Source: Cupriavidus gilardii
GTDB taxonomy: Bacteria; Pseudomonadota; Gammaproteobacteria; Burkholderiales; Burkholderiaceae
Length of the DNA: 64,000 bases
NCBI RefSeq assembly: GCF_013314895.1
Contig: NZ_JABTYE010000025.1
Location: 1 to 64,000 of the forward strand
Direction of reading: 5' to 3'
The position numbers and the translations under genes were made by a program. Shown piece by piece: positions 36,635-45,715 of the stretch (positions within the stretch are counted from its first letter, which is position 1; every line of letters starts with the position of its first letter). The notes beneath the pieces are model-generated. The model ran no database searches and was not told where the DNA came from. It saw only the letters and a list, made by a program, of their open reading frames with translations.

Positions 36635-37657
36635 ATGGCAACTACTGCCGCCACCGCTGCCGACGCTCCCCTCGTTTCATTCCCCATGACCGAATCCAAC
36701 GCTCCACGTCCGCCCCGGCTGCCGCGCCGCGACGTGCATGGCGTGCTGCTGCTCGACAAGCCGCTCGGGCTGTCGTCGAACGATGCGCTGATCCGCGCCA
36801 AGCGGCTGCTGCGCGCCAACAAGGCGGGCCATACCGGCACGCTGGATCCGCTGGCGACCGGGCTGCTGCCGCTGTGCTTCGGCGAGGCGACCAAGTTCTC
36901 ACAGGACCTGCTCGACGCCGACAAGACCTACGAGGCGACGGTACGGCTGGGGCAGCGCACGTCGACCGGCGATGCGGAAGGCGAGGTAATCGCCGAGCGT
37001 CCGGTGCGCTGCGATGCCGCGGCGTTGAGCGAGGCGCTGGCGCGTTTCGTCGGCGCGATCGAGCAGGTGCCGCCGATGCATTCGGCGCTGAAGAAGGATG
37101 GCCGGCCGCTGTACGAATACGCGCGCGCGGGGCAGACCGTCGAGCGCGCGGCGCGCAGCGTAACGATCCACGAGATTGGCCTGCTGAGCTGCGAACTGCC
37201 CGACGCGCCGCTGTTCGCGATGCGCGTGACGTGCAGCAAGGGGACCTATATCCGGACGCTGGCCGAGGACATCGGCGAGGCGCTGGGCTGCGGCGCGCAT
37301 CTGACCGCGCTGCGACGCACTGCGGTCGGCGATCTGACGCTGGACGGCGCGGTCACGCTGGAGCAGCTCGCCGAGCATGACGACGGCGCGCGTCCGGCCT
37401 TGCTGGCACCGGTGGATGCGCTGCTGCAGCGCTGCGTGCCGGTAACGCTCGATGCTTCCGCGACGCAGCGCTTCCTGCAGGGACAGCGCATCGCCGGGCG
37501 GGATTTGCCCGCGCAGGCATTCCACAGCATGGGATCGCGGGAAGACGCGCTGGCGCGCGTCTATGGCGGCGAGCCGCCGCGGCTGCTCGGCGTGGCCCGA
37601 TGGCGCGAAGGCGCGCTGCGGCCGGAGCGGTTGGTGCGGCTGACTCCTGCCGACTGA
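36635..37657 (+). CDS. truB: tRNA pseudouridine(55) synthase
   Basis: 340 aa if ATG 36635 is used; ATG 36686 (MTESNAPRPPRLPRRD) is an alternative that would drop 17 unconserved residues. The catalytic Asp is in HTGTLDPLATGLLPLCFGEATKF; KTYEATVRLG, PPMHSALKKDGRPLYEYAR and the C-terminal PUA-like domain follow. It makes pseudouridine 55 in the T arm of tRNAs. It is the last gene of the nusA-infB operon; two REP-like palindromes follow. Confidence 0.94.
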   Translation: MATTAATAADAPLVSFPMTESNAPRPPRLPRRDVHGVLLLDKPLGLSSNDALIRAKRLLRANKAGHTGTLDPLATGLLPLCFGEATKFSQDLLDADKTYEATVRLGQRTSTGDAEGEVIAERPVRCDAAALSEALARFVGAIEQVPPMHSALKKDGRPLYEYARAGQTVERAARSVTIHEIGLLSCELPDAPLFAMRVTCSKGTYIRTLAEDIGEALGCGAHLTALRRTAVGDLTLDGAVTLEQLAEHDDGARPALLAPVDALLQRCVPVTLDASATQRFLQGQRIAGRDLPAQAFHSMGSREDALARVYGGEPPRLLGVARWREGALRPERLVRLTPAD

Positions 37658-37685
37658 CGACCGACGGGGATTTCCCTCGCCCCAA

Positions 37686-37709
37686 CCCTCTCCCGCAAGC
37701 GGGAGAGGG
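37686..37709 (+). repeat. REP-like palindrome, copy 4
   Basis: CCCTCTCCCGC-AA-GCGGGAGAGGG, an 11-bp perfect stem, preceded by CCCAA. It lies between the convergent truB and emrB-like genes. Confidence 0.88.
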
Positions 37710-37770
37710 AGAACGTAGCAGGGGAGGAGAACACAGCGGGGATGGGCAGGACAAGCGCAGCGCTGTCTTT

Positions 37771-37800
37771 CGCCCGTCTCCCGCATGCGGGAGACGGGCG
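37771..37800 (+). repeat. REP-like palindrome, copy 5 (diverged)
   Basis: A perfect 30-bp palindrome with arms CGCCCGTCTCCCGCA / TGCGGGAGACGGGCG, followed by GGGAGAGGGC as in the other copies. The compensating changes on both arms (GTCTCCC/GGGAGAC) suggest the stem is maintained. Confidence 0.85.
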
Positions 37801-37866
37801 GGGAGAGGGCAAACGGCGGTCGCTATTCCGGCGAGCCACGCCGCCGTCAATGCGATCCCAACGCCC

Positions 37867-39489
37867 TCAATGCGCCCCCATCGCATCCGCCGACCCACCC
37901 CCGCTACCCTTCGGCCTGGTCAGCCAGACAAACACGATCAGCGCGAAGAACATCACCCCCGAGATCCAGAAGATATCGTTGGCCCCCAGCATCGACGCCT
38001 GCTGGGAGATGGTCCGCTCGATCACGCCGACCGCCTGCAGATGGCTCATGCCCTGCTGCATCAGATGCTCGACCTGGGCGTTGTAGATCGGGTTGTACGG
38101 ATTGACCTGCTCGACCAGATGCGCGTGGTGCATGGCCGAGCGGTTCTCCCACACCGTGGTCGAGACCGAGGCCCCGATCGCGCCGAAGGTAATGCGTACG
38201 AAGTTCGACAGGCCCGAGGCCGCCGGAATCTTGTCGGGCGGCTGCCCCGACAGGATGATCGACGTCAGCGGGATGAAGAACATCGCCATCGCCGCGCCCT
38301 GGATCAGCGTCGGAATCATCAGCGTGGTGGTGTCCACGTCGATCGTGAACCGCGAGCGCATCAGGCTGACGATGCCGAAGGTGATGAAGGCCGCGGTGGC
38401 CACCCAGCGCGGATCCATCTTCGGCAGATTGCGGCCGATCACCGGGGACAGCAGGATCGCGAAGATGCCTACCGGCGCCATCACGATGCCGGCGTCGGTC
38501 GCGGTATAGCCGACGATGGTCTGCAGCCACAGCGGCAGGATCACCAGGTTGCCGAAAAACAGTCCGTAGGCGACCGAGATCGCCACCACGCCCGCGCTGA
38601 AGTTGCGGCCGTTGAACAGGCTGATATCGACGATCGGATGCTTCTCGTAGCGCTCCCATGCCAGGAAGAACAGGAAGCCGACCACCGCGACCACCGTCAG
38701 CGTGACGATCTCGGTCGAATGGAACCAGTCGAGCTCCTTGCCCTTGTCGAGCATCAGCTGCATCGACCCGACCCAGATCACCAGCAGCGCCAGCCCGATC
38801 GTATCGATCGGCAGCACGCGCTTCGGCGTCTCGCGGTCGCGATAGATGACCCAGGTCGCGTAGGCGGCCAGGATGCCGACCGGGATGTTGATGTAGAAGA
38901 TCCACGGCCACGTCATGTTGTCCGAGATCCAGCCGCCGAGCAGCGGGCCCATGATCGGCGCGACCAGCGTGGTCATGCCCCATAGCGCCAGCGCCATCGT
39001 GCTCTTGTGCGGCGGATAGCTCGACAGCAGCAGCGATTGCGACAGCGGAATCATCGGCCCGGCCACCGCGCCCTGCAGGATCCGCGCGGCCAGCAGCACC
39101 TCCAGGTTCGGCGCCACGCCGCACAGCCACGACGACAGCACGAACAGCAGGATCGACGTGACGAACAGCCGCACCGCGCCGAAGCGCGTGGTCAGCCAGC
39201 CGGTCAGCGGCACCGAGATTGCGTTGGCGACCGCGAACGACGTGATGACCCAGGTGCCCTGGTTCGGCGACACGCCGAGGTCGCCGGAGATGGCGGGGAT
39301 CGATACGTTGGCGATCGACGAGTCGAGCACGTTCATGAACGTGGCCAGCGACAGGGCGATCGTGCCGACGATCAGCTTGCCGCCCGACAGCGGCTGCTGG
39401 TGCGCGGGGCGCGCCGGAGCCGCAGGGGCCGCAGAGGCCGATCCGGGCGTGGGTTCGACGCCCTCGCGGGCGGTCAGGGTATCGGCCAT
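37867..39489 (-). CDS. emrB: EmrB-type MFS (DHA2) multidrug efflux permease
   Basis: 540 aa, about 14 membrane helices, DHA2 drug:proton antiporter family. Conserved parts: ATFMNVLDSSIANVSIPAISGDLG in helix 1, TRFGAVRLFVTSILLFV (motif A region), GAVAGPMIPLSQSLLL, MGPLLGGWISDNMTWPWIFYIN (motif C region). With the membrane-fusion protein and outer-membrane factor encoded just upstream it exports hydrophobic compounds across both membranes. It begins 2 bp after the emrA-like gene and is the last gene of the operon. Confidence 0.93.
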   Translation of the reverse strand: MADTLTAREGVEPTPGSASAAPAAPARPAHQQPLSGGKLIVGTIALSLATFMNVLDSSIANVSIPAISGDLGVSPNQGTWVITSFAVANAISVPLTGWLTTRFGAVRLFVTSILLFVLSSWLCGVAPNLEVLLAARILQGAVAGPMIPLSQSLLLSSYPPHKSTMALALWGMTTLVAPIMGPLLGGWISDNMTWPWIFYINIPVGILAAYATWVIYRDRETPKRVLPIDTIGLALLVIWVGSMQLMLDKGKELDWFHSTEIVTLTVVAVVGFLFFLAWERYEKHPIVDISLFNGRNFSAGVVAISVAYGLFFGNLVILPLWLQTIVGYTATDAGIVMAPVGIFAILLSPVIGRNLPKMDPRWVATAAFITFGIVSLMRSRFTIDVDTTTLMIPTLIQGAAMAMFFIPLTSIILSGQPPDKIPAASGLSNFVRITFGAIGASVSTTVWENRSAMHHAHLVEQVNPYNPIYNAQVEHLMQQGMSHLQAVGVIERTISQQASMLGANDIFWISGVMFFALIVFVWLTRPKGSGGGSADAMGAH

Positions 39490-39491
39490 GA

Positions 39492-40763
39492 TCAGGCGTG
39501 CGAGGCGGCTTTCGCGTTGGCGGCGGACTTGGCGGTCGAGGCGCGTGCCGCCGATGCCGATGCCGGAGCCGCGGGCTCGGCGCCCTGGCGGCCGCTGTTG
39601 TTCGCGATGATGCGTGCGATCAGCGCATCGGCATCGTGCCCGACCTTGTCATAGACATCCGTCTGCAGCGGCTTGCTGGCGGTGGTCGTCGTCATCGCCG
39701 CCCCTTCGGTCTTGCGCACGTCGACCGTGACGTTCATCGACAGGCCGATGCGCAGCGGATGGTCCTTCAGTTGCTGTGGATCGAGCGCGATGCGCACCGG
39801 CAGGCGCTGCACCACCTTGATCCAGTTGCCGGTGGCGTTCTGCGCCGGCAGCAGCGAGAAGGCCGAGCCCGTGCCCGCCGAGAAGCCGGCCACCTTGCCG
39901 TGATATTCGACGTCGGAGCCGTAGACGTCCGCATGCAGCGTGACGGGCTGGCCGATCCGCATATGCGTGATCTGGACCTCCTTGAAGTTGGCGTCGACCC
40001 AGACCTGATCGAGCGGCACCACCGCCATCAGGGGGGAGCCGGCGGCCACGCGCTGGCCGACCTGTACCGACCGCTTGGCGACATAGCCTGTCACCGGCGC
40101 CGGCAGCTGCGAGCGCGCGTAGTTCAGGTACGCGGCACGCACGTTGGCGGCGGCGCGCTGCACGTTCGGGTGCTTCTCGACGGTGGTCTGGTCGGTCAGC
40201 GCCTTGTTCGACGCGAGCTGTTCGCGCGCGGCCTGCAGCGCCGATTCGGCGGCCTGCAGCGTAGTGCGCGCATGGGCGAGTTCTTCGGACGAGACGGCGC
40301 CGGAGCCGGCGATGGCCTGGCGGCGCTTCAGATCTTCACGGGCCCGCGCGACATCGGCCTGGCGCAGCGCCACGTTGGCCGCCAGCGAACCGTTGTTGAC
40401 GTACAGCGTGCGCACCTCGCGCACCGCCTGCGCCAGCTGGGCTTCGGCCTGGGCCAGCGCGACCTCGCTGTCGGCGCGGTCCAGCTGGATCAGCGGCTGG
40501 CCGGCGGTGACCAGCTGCGTGTCGTCGGCGCCGATGGCCACCACGGTGCCGGGCACCAGCGGAGTGACCTGCACCACGTTGCCGGCCACGTAGGCGTCGT
40601 CGGTGCTTTCGAAATGGCGCGCATACAGGGCCCAGTAGCCGCCGTAGGCCAGGCCCGCGACCACCACGGCGGCGGTCAGCGAGAGCAGCAGGCGCTTGCG
40701 CTTGCCGTTGTTGTTGTCGGAGGGTTGCGTGCGGGTGGCCGCGTTCTGTTGTTGGTCGCTCAT
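39492..40763 (-). CDS. emrA: EmrA-type periplasmic membrane-fusion (HlyD) protein
   Basis: 423 aa. A short polar N-terminus, one membrane helix (about residues 24-48, LLLSLTAAVVVAGLAYGGYW), then FESTDDAYVAGNVVQVTPLVPGTV (lipoyl half-motif), a long alpha-helical hairpin (about residues 95-200) and the beta-barrel and second lipoyl half (PAPVTGYVAKRSVQVGQRVAAGSPLMAVVP). The protein bridges the MFS pump and the outer-membrane channel. The C-terminal tail is Ala/Ser-rich. 71 bp separate it from the outer-membrane factor gene. Confidence 0.93.
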   Translation of the reverse strand: MSDQQQNAATRTQPSDNNNGKRKRLLLSLTAAVVVAGLAYGGYWALYARHFESTDDAYVAGNVVQVTPLVPGTVVAIGADDTQLVTAGQPLIQLDRADSEVALAQAEAQLAQAVREVRTLYVNNGSLAANVALRQADVARAREDLKRRQAIAGSGAVSSEELAHARTTLQAAESALQAAREQLASNKALTDQTTVEKHPNVQRAAANVRAAYLNYARSQLPAPVTGYVAKRSVQVGQRVAAGSPLMAVVPLDQVWVDANFKEVQITHMRIGQPVTLHADVYGSDVEYHGKVAGFSAGTGSAFSLLPAQNATGNWIKVVQRLPVRIALDPQQLKDHPLRIGLSMNVTVDVRKTEGAAMTTTTASKPLQTDVYDKVGHDADALIARIIANNSGRQGAEPAAPASASAARASTAKSAANAKAASHA

Positions 40764-40834
40764 GATGTCGGTCGATAAAACGATTCGGACGTTGTCGTTG
40801 TTCTTCGAGGTCGGGTTGCGGGTCGGCGGAGGTC

Positions 40835-42427
40835 TCAGCCGTGCGCCGCTGCAGTGGCGGAGGAGGGCGCGGGCGTGGCCGCGGCTGGGCTGGCGGCCTG
40901 TGCCGGTTGGCCATCGGTCGGCTCGCCGGGTTGCTGGCCCGGTTGCTGGCCCGGCTGCTGGCCGGATTGCTGATAACCGCCACCCAGCGCCTTGACCAGC
41001 GCCATCTGCAGATCCAGACGGCGCGCCTGCAGATCGGTGGCCAGGCGCCGCTGCTGCAGCACGTTGCTCTCGGCATTGAGCACGGTCAGCTGCGTGCCGA
41101 GGCCGGCCTTGTAGCGCGTGGTCGCCAGTGCATAGGCGTGCTCGGCCAGCTCCAGCGCCTCGCGCTGCGTCTGGATCTGCTGATCGACGCTGCGGATGCT
41201 GGTCACCGTATCCGCGGTCTCGCGCAGCGCATCGACCAGCGTCTGCTTGTAGTTGGCCACCGCCAGGTCGTATTGCGCGTGCTTGCCCTTCAGGTTCGCG
41301 CGCAGCCGGCCGCCTTCGAAGATCGGCAGGCGGACCGCGGGGCCGAAGCCGAACTGGCGGCTGATGCCGAGCAGCAGATTGGACGGGTCGAGCGAGGCCA
41401 GGCCAGCGAACGCGCTCAGCGTGATATTGGGCAGGAACTCCGCGCGGGCGACGTCAATGTCCTTCGACGACGCCTCGACGCGCCAGCGCGCCGCCACCAG
41501 GTCGGGCCGGCGACCGAGCAGGTCGATCGCCAGATTGTCCGGCAGTGTCGGCGTCGCCTGTGCCAGCAGCGTCGGCCGCTGAATCGCCAGCCCACGGTCC
41601 GGCCCCTTGCCGAGCAGCGCGGCGATCTGGTTGCGCGCCAGCGCGATCTCTTCTTCGATGCGTTGCAGATCGGTGCGGGCCGACGCGACGGTGCCGCGTG
41701 CCTGCGTGGTTTCCACTTGCGTATCGAGCCCGGCGGACAGGCGCTGACGCGACAACTCGGTCAGATCGCCACGCTGCGCGATCGCGCGTTCGGCGACATC
41801 GCGCTGCGCGAACAGCGCGGCCAGGCGGGCGTAGTTGCGCGCCACCGCGGTAGTCAGCAGCAGCCGCGAGGCCTGGCTTTCGGCTTCGGCCGCGCGGTCG
41901 TCCGACAGCGCGGCTTCCAGCGCTGCGCGGTTCCGGCCCCAGAAGTCGAGGTCGTAGGACAGGCCCACCTGCATCCGCGACAGGTTCTGCCACGAGCCGG
42001 CACGGGGCGTGCCCTCGTACAGATCGGTCTCGGAGAAACGCTGGCGCGTCAGCGAGGCGTCGAAGTCGATATGCGGATACAGCGCGCTGCGGGTCGCATC
42101 GGCCATCGCTCGCGAGGCCTGCACGCGTGCCAGCGCTGCCTGCAGGTTGGGGCTGTTCTGCACGGCTTCGTCGACCAGCGCGCGCAGCTGCGGATCGCCG
42201 AACTGGTCGACCCAGTCCTGCGACGGCCATTGGCCGTGTTCGCCGGGCAGCGTCTGCGCGGTCGCCATCTGCGCGGGCTCGGTCATGACCTGGGTGGTGT
42301 GCGAATTGCCGAAGGCGGCGCAGCCGGCCAGCGCGGCGGCGGCCAGCGCGCTCAGCGCGAAGGCGCCGAGGCGGCGGACGGGTTGCCGCGCCGGAGCGCG
42401 GCGGGAAGTCGAAAATTGTTGGTTCAT
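40835..42427 (-). CDS. NodT-family outer-membrane efflux lipoprotein
   Basis: 530 aa from ATG 42427 (MNQQFSTSRR). The signal peptide ends in the lipobox LAGCA (the Cys becomes acylated). The TolC-like core has two OEP domains (QFGDPQLRALVDEAVQNSPNLQAAL; SYDLDFWGRNRAALEAA; RRPDLVAARWRVEASSKDI). The C-terminus carries GQQPGQQPGQQPGEP, encoded by a 12-bp repeat at about 40926-40973, and an Ala/Pro/Ser tail. It is the exit duct for the EmrAB-like pump. Being encoded inside the operon, it avoids reliance on a general TolC. Confidence 0.92.
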   Translation of the reverse strand: MNQQFSTSRRAPARQPVRRLGAFALSALAAAALAGCAAFGNSHTTQVMTEPAQMATAQTLPGEHGQWPSQDWVDQFGDPQLRALVDEAVQNSPNLQAALARVQASRAMADATRSALYPHIDFDASLTRQRFSETDLYEGTPRAGSWQNLSRMQVGLSYDLDFWGRNRAALEAALSDDRAAEAESQASRLLLTTAVARNYARLAALFAQRDVAERAIAQRGDLTELSRQRLSAGLDTQVETTQARGTVASARTDLQRIEEEIALARNQIAALLGKGPDRGLAIQRPTLLAQATPTLPDNLAIDLLGRRPDLVAARWRVEASSKDIDVARAEFLPNITLSAFAGLASLDPSNLLLGISRQFGFGPAVRLPIFEGGRLRANLKGKHAQYDLAVANYKQTLVDALRETADTVTSIRSVDQQIQTQREALELAEHAYALATTRYKAGLGTQLTVLNAESNVLQQRRLATDLQARRLDLQMALVKALGGGYQQSGQQPGQQPGQQPGEPTDGQPAQAASPAAATPAPSSATAAAHG

Positions 42428-42530
42428 GTTGGACGACGAAATGCGGATGCCGCGGTCCGGTGCCGGGAGCACGGGCCGCAAGGACGAATCGGGATGACCG
42501 GGATCGATGACCGGGACGGCGCGGGCGCCG

Positions 42531-43004
42531 CTACCCGGTGTTGTTGGCGATCACCCGTTTCAGCATGTCGCGGAACTGGGCGATTTCGGCCTCGGAGAAG
42601 CCGCGGAAGCGCCGGTTCAACACCCGGCAGAAGATCGCGGGCAATTGGTCGACCAGCGCCCGTCCGGCCGGCGTGACGCACAAATCCACAATGCGCCGGT
42701 CGGCGTCGCTGCGGCGCCGCTCGACCAGGCCCCGTTTTTCCATGCGGCTGATCAGGCGGGTGACCGAACCCATATCGGTGTTCAGTTCGCGGCCGAGATC
42801 CGTCACCGTCCGGGCGCGGTCGTGGGCCAGCATCACCAGGCAGGAGGCCTGGGCGTGCGTGATATCCAGCGCGCCGACCTCCTGCTCGACGTCGCGCGAC
42901 AGCTCGCCCTTGGCGCGCGCCATCAGATAGCCGACGCTGTCGCAGATCCGATACGAGGCGGGATCGAAGGGGTAGGAGTCGTCGGTGAGCGGGCCGTTCA
43001 TCAT
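42531..43004 (-). CDS. MarR-family regulator of the efflux operon
   Basis: 157 aa from ATG 43004 (or 43001). Winged helix-turn-helix: GALDITHAQASCLVMLAHDRARTVTDLGRELNTDMGSVTRLISRMEKRGLVERRRSDADRRIVDLCVT, with the DxR-type wing typical of MarR/EmrR. The protein likely represses its own promoter and the downstream outer-membrane factor, emrA and emrB genes, releasing on binding phenolic or drug ligands. It is the first gene of the reverse-strand operon and divergent from typA. Confidence 0.92.
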   Translation of the reverse strand: MMNGPLTDDSYPFDPASYRICDSVGYLMARAKGELSRDVEQEVGALDITHAQASCLVMLAHDRARTVTDLGRELNTDMGSVTRLISRMEKRGLVERRRSDADRRIVDLCVTPAGRALVDQLPAIFCRVLNRRFRGFSEAEIAQFRDMLKRVIANNTG

Positions 43005-43016
43005 TTGCCTATGCAA
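43005..43016 (-). promoter_or_regulatory. MarR-type operator next to the marR-like start codon
   Basis: TTGC-CTAT-GCAA is an imperfect palindrome closely resembling the E. coli marO half-site pair TTGCCTGGGCAA. A larger inverted repeat, ATTTGCC (43003-43009) with GGCAAAT (43027-43033), overlaps it. It lies between the predicted start site and the ATG, where a bound repressor would stop transcription. Confidence 0.5.
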
Positions 43017-43030
43017 TCTTTGTCGTGGCA

Positions 43031-43059
43031 AATATATGCAGGGATTGAGCGAACAGCAA
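43031..43059 (-). promoter_or_regulatory. promoter of the marR-emr operon
   Basis: Read on the minus strand: TTGCTG (43054-43059), a 17-bp spacer, TATATT (43031-43036). Confidence 0.6.
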
Positions 43060-43162
43060 GAACGTCAATTCGTCATTGCGGTTTCCGAAATAGTGCGCTG
43101 CAAGCCCTTGCAGCAACACGAAAGACAGTCGGACCGGTCGCCCGCAGTTTTGCGTCGCAACA

Positions 43163-43171
43163 TGCTAGAAT
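43163..43171 (+). promoter_or_regulatory. extended -10 promoter of typA
   Basis: TGC-TAGAAT, an extended -10 element 44 bp before the typA start, in the divergent gap with the marR-like gene; no clear -35. Confidence 0.5.
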
Positions 43172-43214
43172 GGCGGGTTGAATTTTTGATGCCCAGCTGC
43201 AAGCGAGAGCCGCA

Positions 43215-45035
43215 ATGACCCGCGCAATCCGCAATATCGCCATCATCGCCCACGTCGATCATGGCAAAACCACCCTGGTGGACCAACTCCTGCGCCAGGC
43301 AGGCACCTTCCGTGAGAACCAGCAGGTTGCGGAGCGGGTGATGGACTCGAACGACCTGGAAAAAGAACGCGGGATCACGATCCTGGCGAAGAACTGTGCG
43401 GTCGAGTACAACGGCACCCATATCAATATCGTCGACACCCCGGGCCACGCCGACTTCGGTGGCGAGGTCGAGCGCGTGCTGTCGATGGTCGACGGCGTGC
43501 TGCTGCTGGTCGACGCTGTCGAAGGCCCGATGCCGCAGACCCGCTTCGTCACGCGCAAGGCGCTGGCGCTGGGCCTGAAGCCGATCGTCGTGATCAACAA
43601 GATCGACCGTCCGGGCGCCCGTCCGGACTGGGTCATCAACCAGACCTTCGACCTGTTCGACAAGCTGGGCGCGACCGACGAGCAGCTCGACTTCCCGGTG
43701 ATCTACGCCTCGGGCCTGAACGGCTACGCCGGCCTGACCGAGGACGTGCGCGACGGCGACATGAAGCCGCTGTTCGAGACCGTGCTCGACAAGGTGCCGG
43801 TCCGTAACGACGACCCGGACGGTCCGCTGCAGCTGCAGATCATCTCGCTGGATTACTCGAGCTACGTCGGCAAGATCGGCGTCGGCCGCATCTCGCGCGG
43901 CCGTGCCCGTCCGCTGCAGGATGTGGTGGTCAAGTTCGGCCCCGAAGGCAACCCGATCAAGGGCCGCATCAACCAGGTGCTGAAGTTCCGTGGCCTGGAG
44001 CGCGAGATCGTGCCCGAGGCCGAGGCCGGCGATATCGTGCTGATCAACGGCATCGAAGAACTCGGCATCGGTTGCACCGTATGCGCGCCGGAAGCGCAGG
44101 ACGCGCTGCCGATGCTGAAGGTCGACGAGCCGACGCTGACGATGAACTTCTGCGTCAACACTTCGCCGCTGGCCGGCCGTGAAGGCAAGTTCGTCACCAG
44201 CCGCCAGCTGCGCGAACGTCTGGACCGCGAACTGAAGTCCAACGTGGCGCTGCGCGTGGCCGAGACCGGCGACGACACGGTGTTCGAAGTGTCGGGCCGC
44301 GGCGAACTGCACCTGACCATCCTGCTGGAAAACATGCGCCGCGAAGGCTACGAGCTGGCCGTGTCGCGTCCGCGCGTGGTGTTCAAGGAGATCGACGGTG
44401 TCAAGCACGAGCCGTACGAGCTGCTGACGGTCGACGTCGAGGACGGCCACCAGGGCGCCGTGATGGAAGAACTGGGCCGCCGCAAGGGCGAACTGCTCGA
44501 CATGGCGTCGGACGGCAAGGGCCGCACCCGCCTCGAATACCGTATTCCGGCGCGCGGCCTGATCGGCTTCCAGGGCGAATTCCTGACGCTGACGCGCGGT
44601 ACCGGCCTGATCTCGCACATCTTCGACGACTACGCGCCGGTGCGCGAAGGCGGTCTGGGCGAGCGCCACAACGGCGTGCTGATCTCGCAGGACGACGGCG
44701 AGGCCGTGGCCTACGCGCTGTGGAAGCTGCAGGATCGCGGCCGCATGTTCGTCAAGCCGGGCGACCCGCTGTACGAAGGCATGATCATCGGCATCCATAG
44801 CCGCGACAACGACCTGGTCGTCAACCCGATCAAGGGCAAGCAGCTGACCAACGTGCGTGCCTCGGGTACTGACGAAGCGGTGCGTCTGGTGCCGCCGATC
44901 CAGATGACGCTCGAATACGCGGTGGAATTCATCGCCGACGACGAACTGGTCGAGATCACGCCGAAGAGCATCCGCCTGCGCAAGCGCTTCCTGAAGGAAC
45001 ACGAGCGCAAGCGCGCCTCCCGCGAAGGCGTATAA
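43215..45035 (+). CDS. typA: ribosome-associated GTPase TypA/BipA
   Basis: 606 aa. G1 [15 protein letters not shown], switch [18 protein letters not shown]3 [16 protein letters not shown]4 [11 protein letters not shown], then EF-G-like domains II, III and V and the TypA-specific C-terminus ([27 protein letters not shown]). It binds the 70S ribosome and helps growth at low temperature and under stress and 50S assembly. ATG 43215 is the canonical N-terminus ([18 protein letters not shown]). Confidence 0.96.
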   Translation: MTRAIRNIAIIAHVDHGKTTLVDQLLRQAGTFRENQQVAERVMDSNDLEKERGITILAKNCAVEYNGTHINIVDTPGHADFGGEVERVLSMVDGVLLLVDAVEGPMPQTRFVTRKALALGLKPIVVINKIDRPGARPDWVINQTFDLFDKLGATDEQLDFPVIYASGLNGYAGLTEDVRDGDMKPLFETVLDKVPVRNDDPDGPLQLQIISLDYSSYVGKIGVGRISRGRARPLQDVVVKFGPEGNPIKGRINQVLKFRGLEREIVPEAEAGDIVLINGIEELGIGCTVCAPEAQDALPMLKVDEPTLTMNFCVNTSPLAGREGKFVTSRQLRERLDRELKSNVALRVAETGDDTVFEVSGRGELHLTILLENMRREGYELAVSRPRVVFKEIDGVKHEPYELLTVDVEDGHQGAVMEELGRRKGELLDMASDGKGRTRLEYRIPARGLIGFQGEFLTLTRGTGLISHIFDDYAPVREGGLGERHNGVLISQDDGEAVAYALWKLQDRGRMFVKPGDPLYEGMIIGIHSRDNDLVVNPIKGKQLTNVRASGTDEAVRLVPPIQMTLEYAVEFIADDELVEITPKSIRLRKRFLKEHERKRASREGV

Positions 45036-45087
45036 GCGACCAGCGACACGCGAGAAGCGATAAGCGATACGCTGACCGGAAGGTCGA

Positions 45088-45129
45088 GGGCCGAGTCCTG
45101 TGGTAACGGGGCTCGGCCCTTGTCGTTTT
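45088..45129 (+). terminator. terminator after typA
   Basis: GGGCCGAG (45088-45095) pairs with CTCGGCCC (45112-45119) over a 16-nt loop, followed by TTGTCGTTTT. The rest of the gap shows a GCGATAAGCGATA-like short repeat near 45037-45070. Confidence 0.65.
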
Positions 45130-45175
45130 GGGATGCCGGTCTGGTTCGGCGCAGCGCGGCGAGAGGTCCCCGTCG

Positions 45176-45526
45176 TCAGAGATGGCAGAGGATGTTCACC
45201 AGCCTGCCGAACGGATCGCGCACGAAGAAGCGGCGCACACCCCAAGGCTCCACGGCGATGCCGTATTCGATCGGGAAACCTGCCTGCACGGCCCGGGCAT
45301 GAACCTCGTCCAGGTTGTCCACTTCGATCGACAGATCAGGCACCGGTGTGCCGGAGCCTCCCTCGGTCGCAAAGCTGACCTGTGCCGTGGCGGTTTGCCC
45401 AGTGGCGAACGTCCGGATCCAGCCGTGATCCATCACGACATCCATGCCGAGCATGTCGCCATAGAAGGCCTGGGCTTTGTCGATGTTCGGGGTCGCGATG
45501 TTGGCGACGATGCGTTTGACAGTCAT
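45176..45526 (-). CDS. VOC (glyoxalase/bleomycin-resistance fold) protein
   Basis: 116 aa from ATG 45526 with AGGGAG upstream; the 30 in-frame codons before it are unconserved. Two beta-alpha-beta-beta-beta units: KRIVANIATPNIDKAQAFYGDMLGM and SIEVDNLDEVHARAVQAG...FFVRDPFGRLVNIL. Metal-ligand positions are incomplete, so enzyme class (glyoxalase, dioxygenase or binding protein) cannot be told. It converges with typA and diverges from the chemoreceptor gene. Confidence 0.85.
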   Translation of the reverse strand: MTVKRIVANIATPNIDKAQAFYGDMLGMDVVMDHGWIRTFATGQTATAQVSFATEGGSGTPVPDLSIEVDNLDEVHARAVQAGFPIEYGIAVEPWGVRRFFVRDPFGRLVNILCHL

Positions 45527-45636
45527 GGTGCCGGCTCCCTGGTAAGCACGGGCCATTCTAAAGCCGACGTCCTGATCGGATAAGCGCGCATCGATTCGCA
45601 GATCCTGCGGATACACAGACTTTCATTCCGGTGCCG

Positions 45637-45663
45637 TCAAGGAACGCGCCAGCGCGCCGTTGA
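45637..45663 (+). promoter_or_regulatory. candidate sigma-28 (FliA) promoter of the chemoreceptor
   Basis: TCAAGGAA, an exact 11-bp spacer and GCCGTTGA, compared with the FliA consensus TAAAGTTT-N11-GCCGATAA. Six of eight -10 positions match; the -35 is weaker. It ends 52 bp before the chemoreceptor ATG. Confidence 0.5.
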
Positions 45664-45715
45664 TAGCGGAGCGGCAAAACATGCCGCGATTGCACAACGA
45701 GAACGGGGAGCTGGA

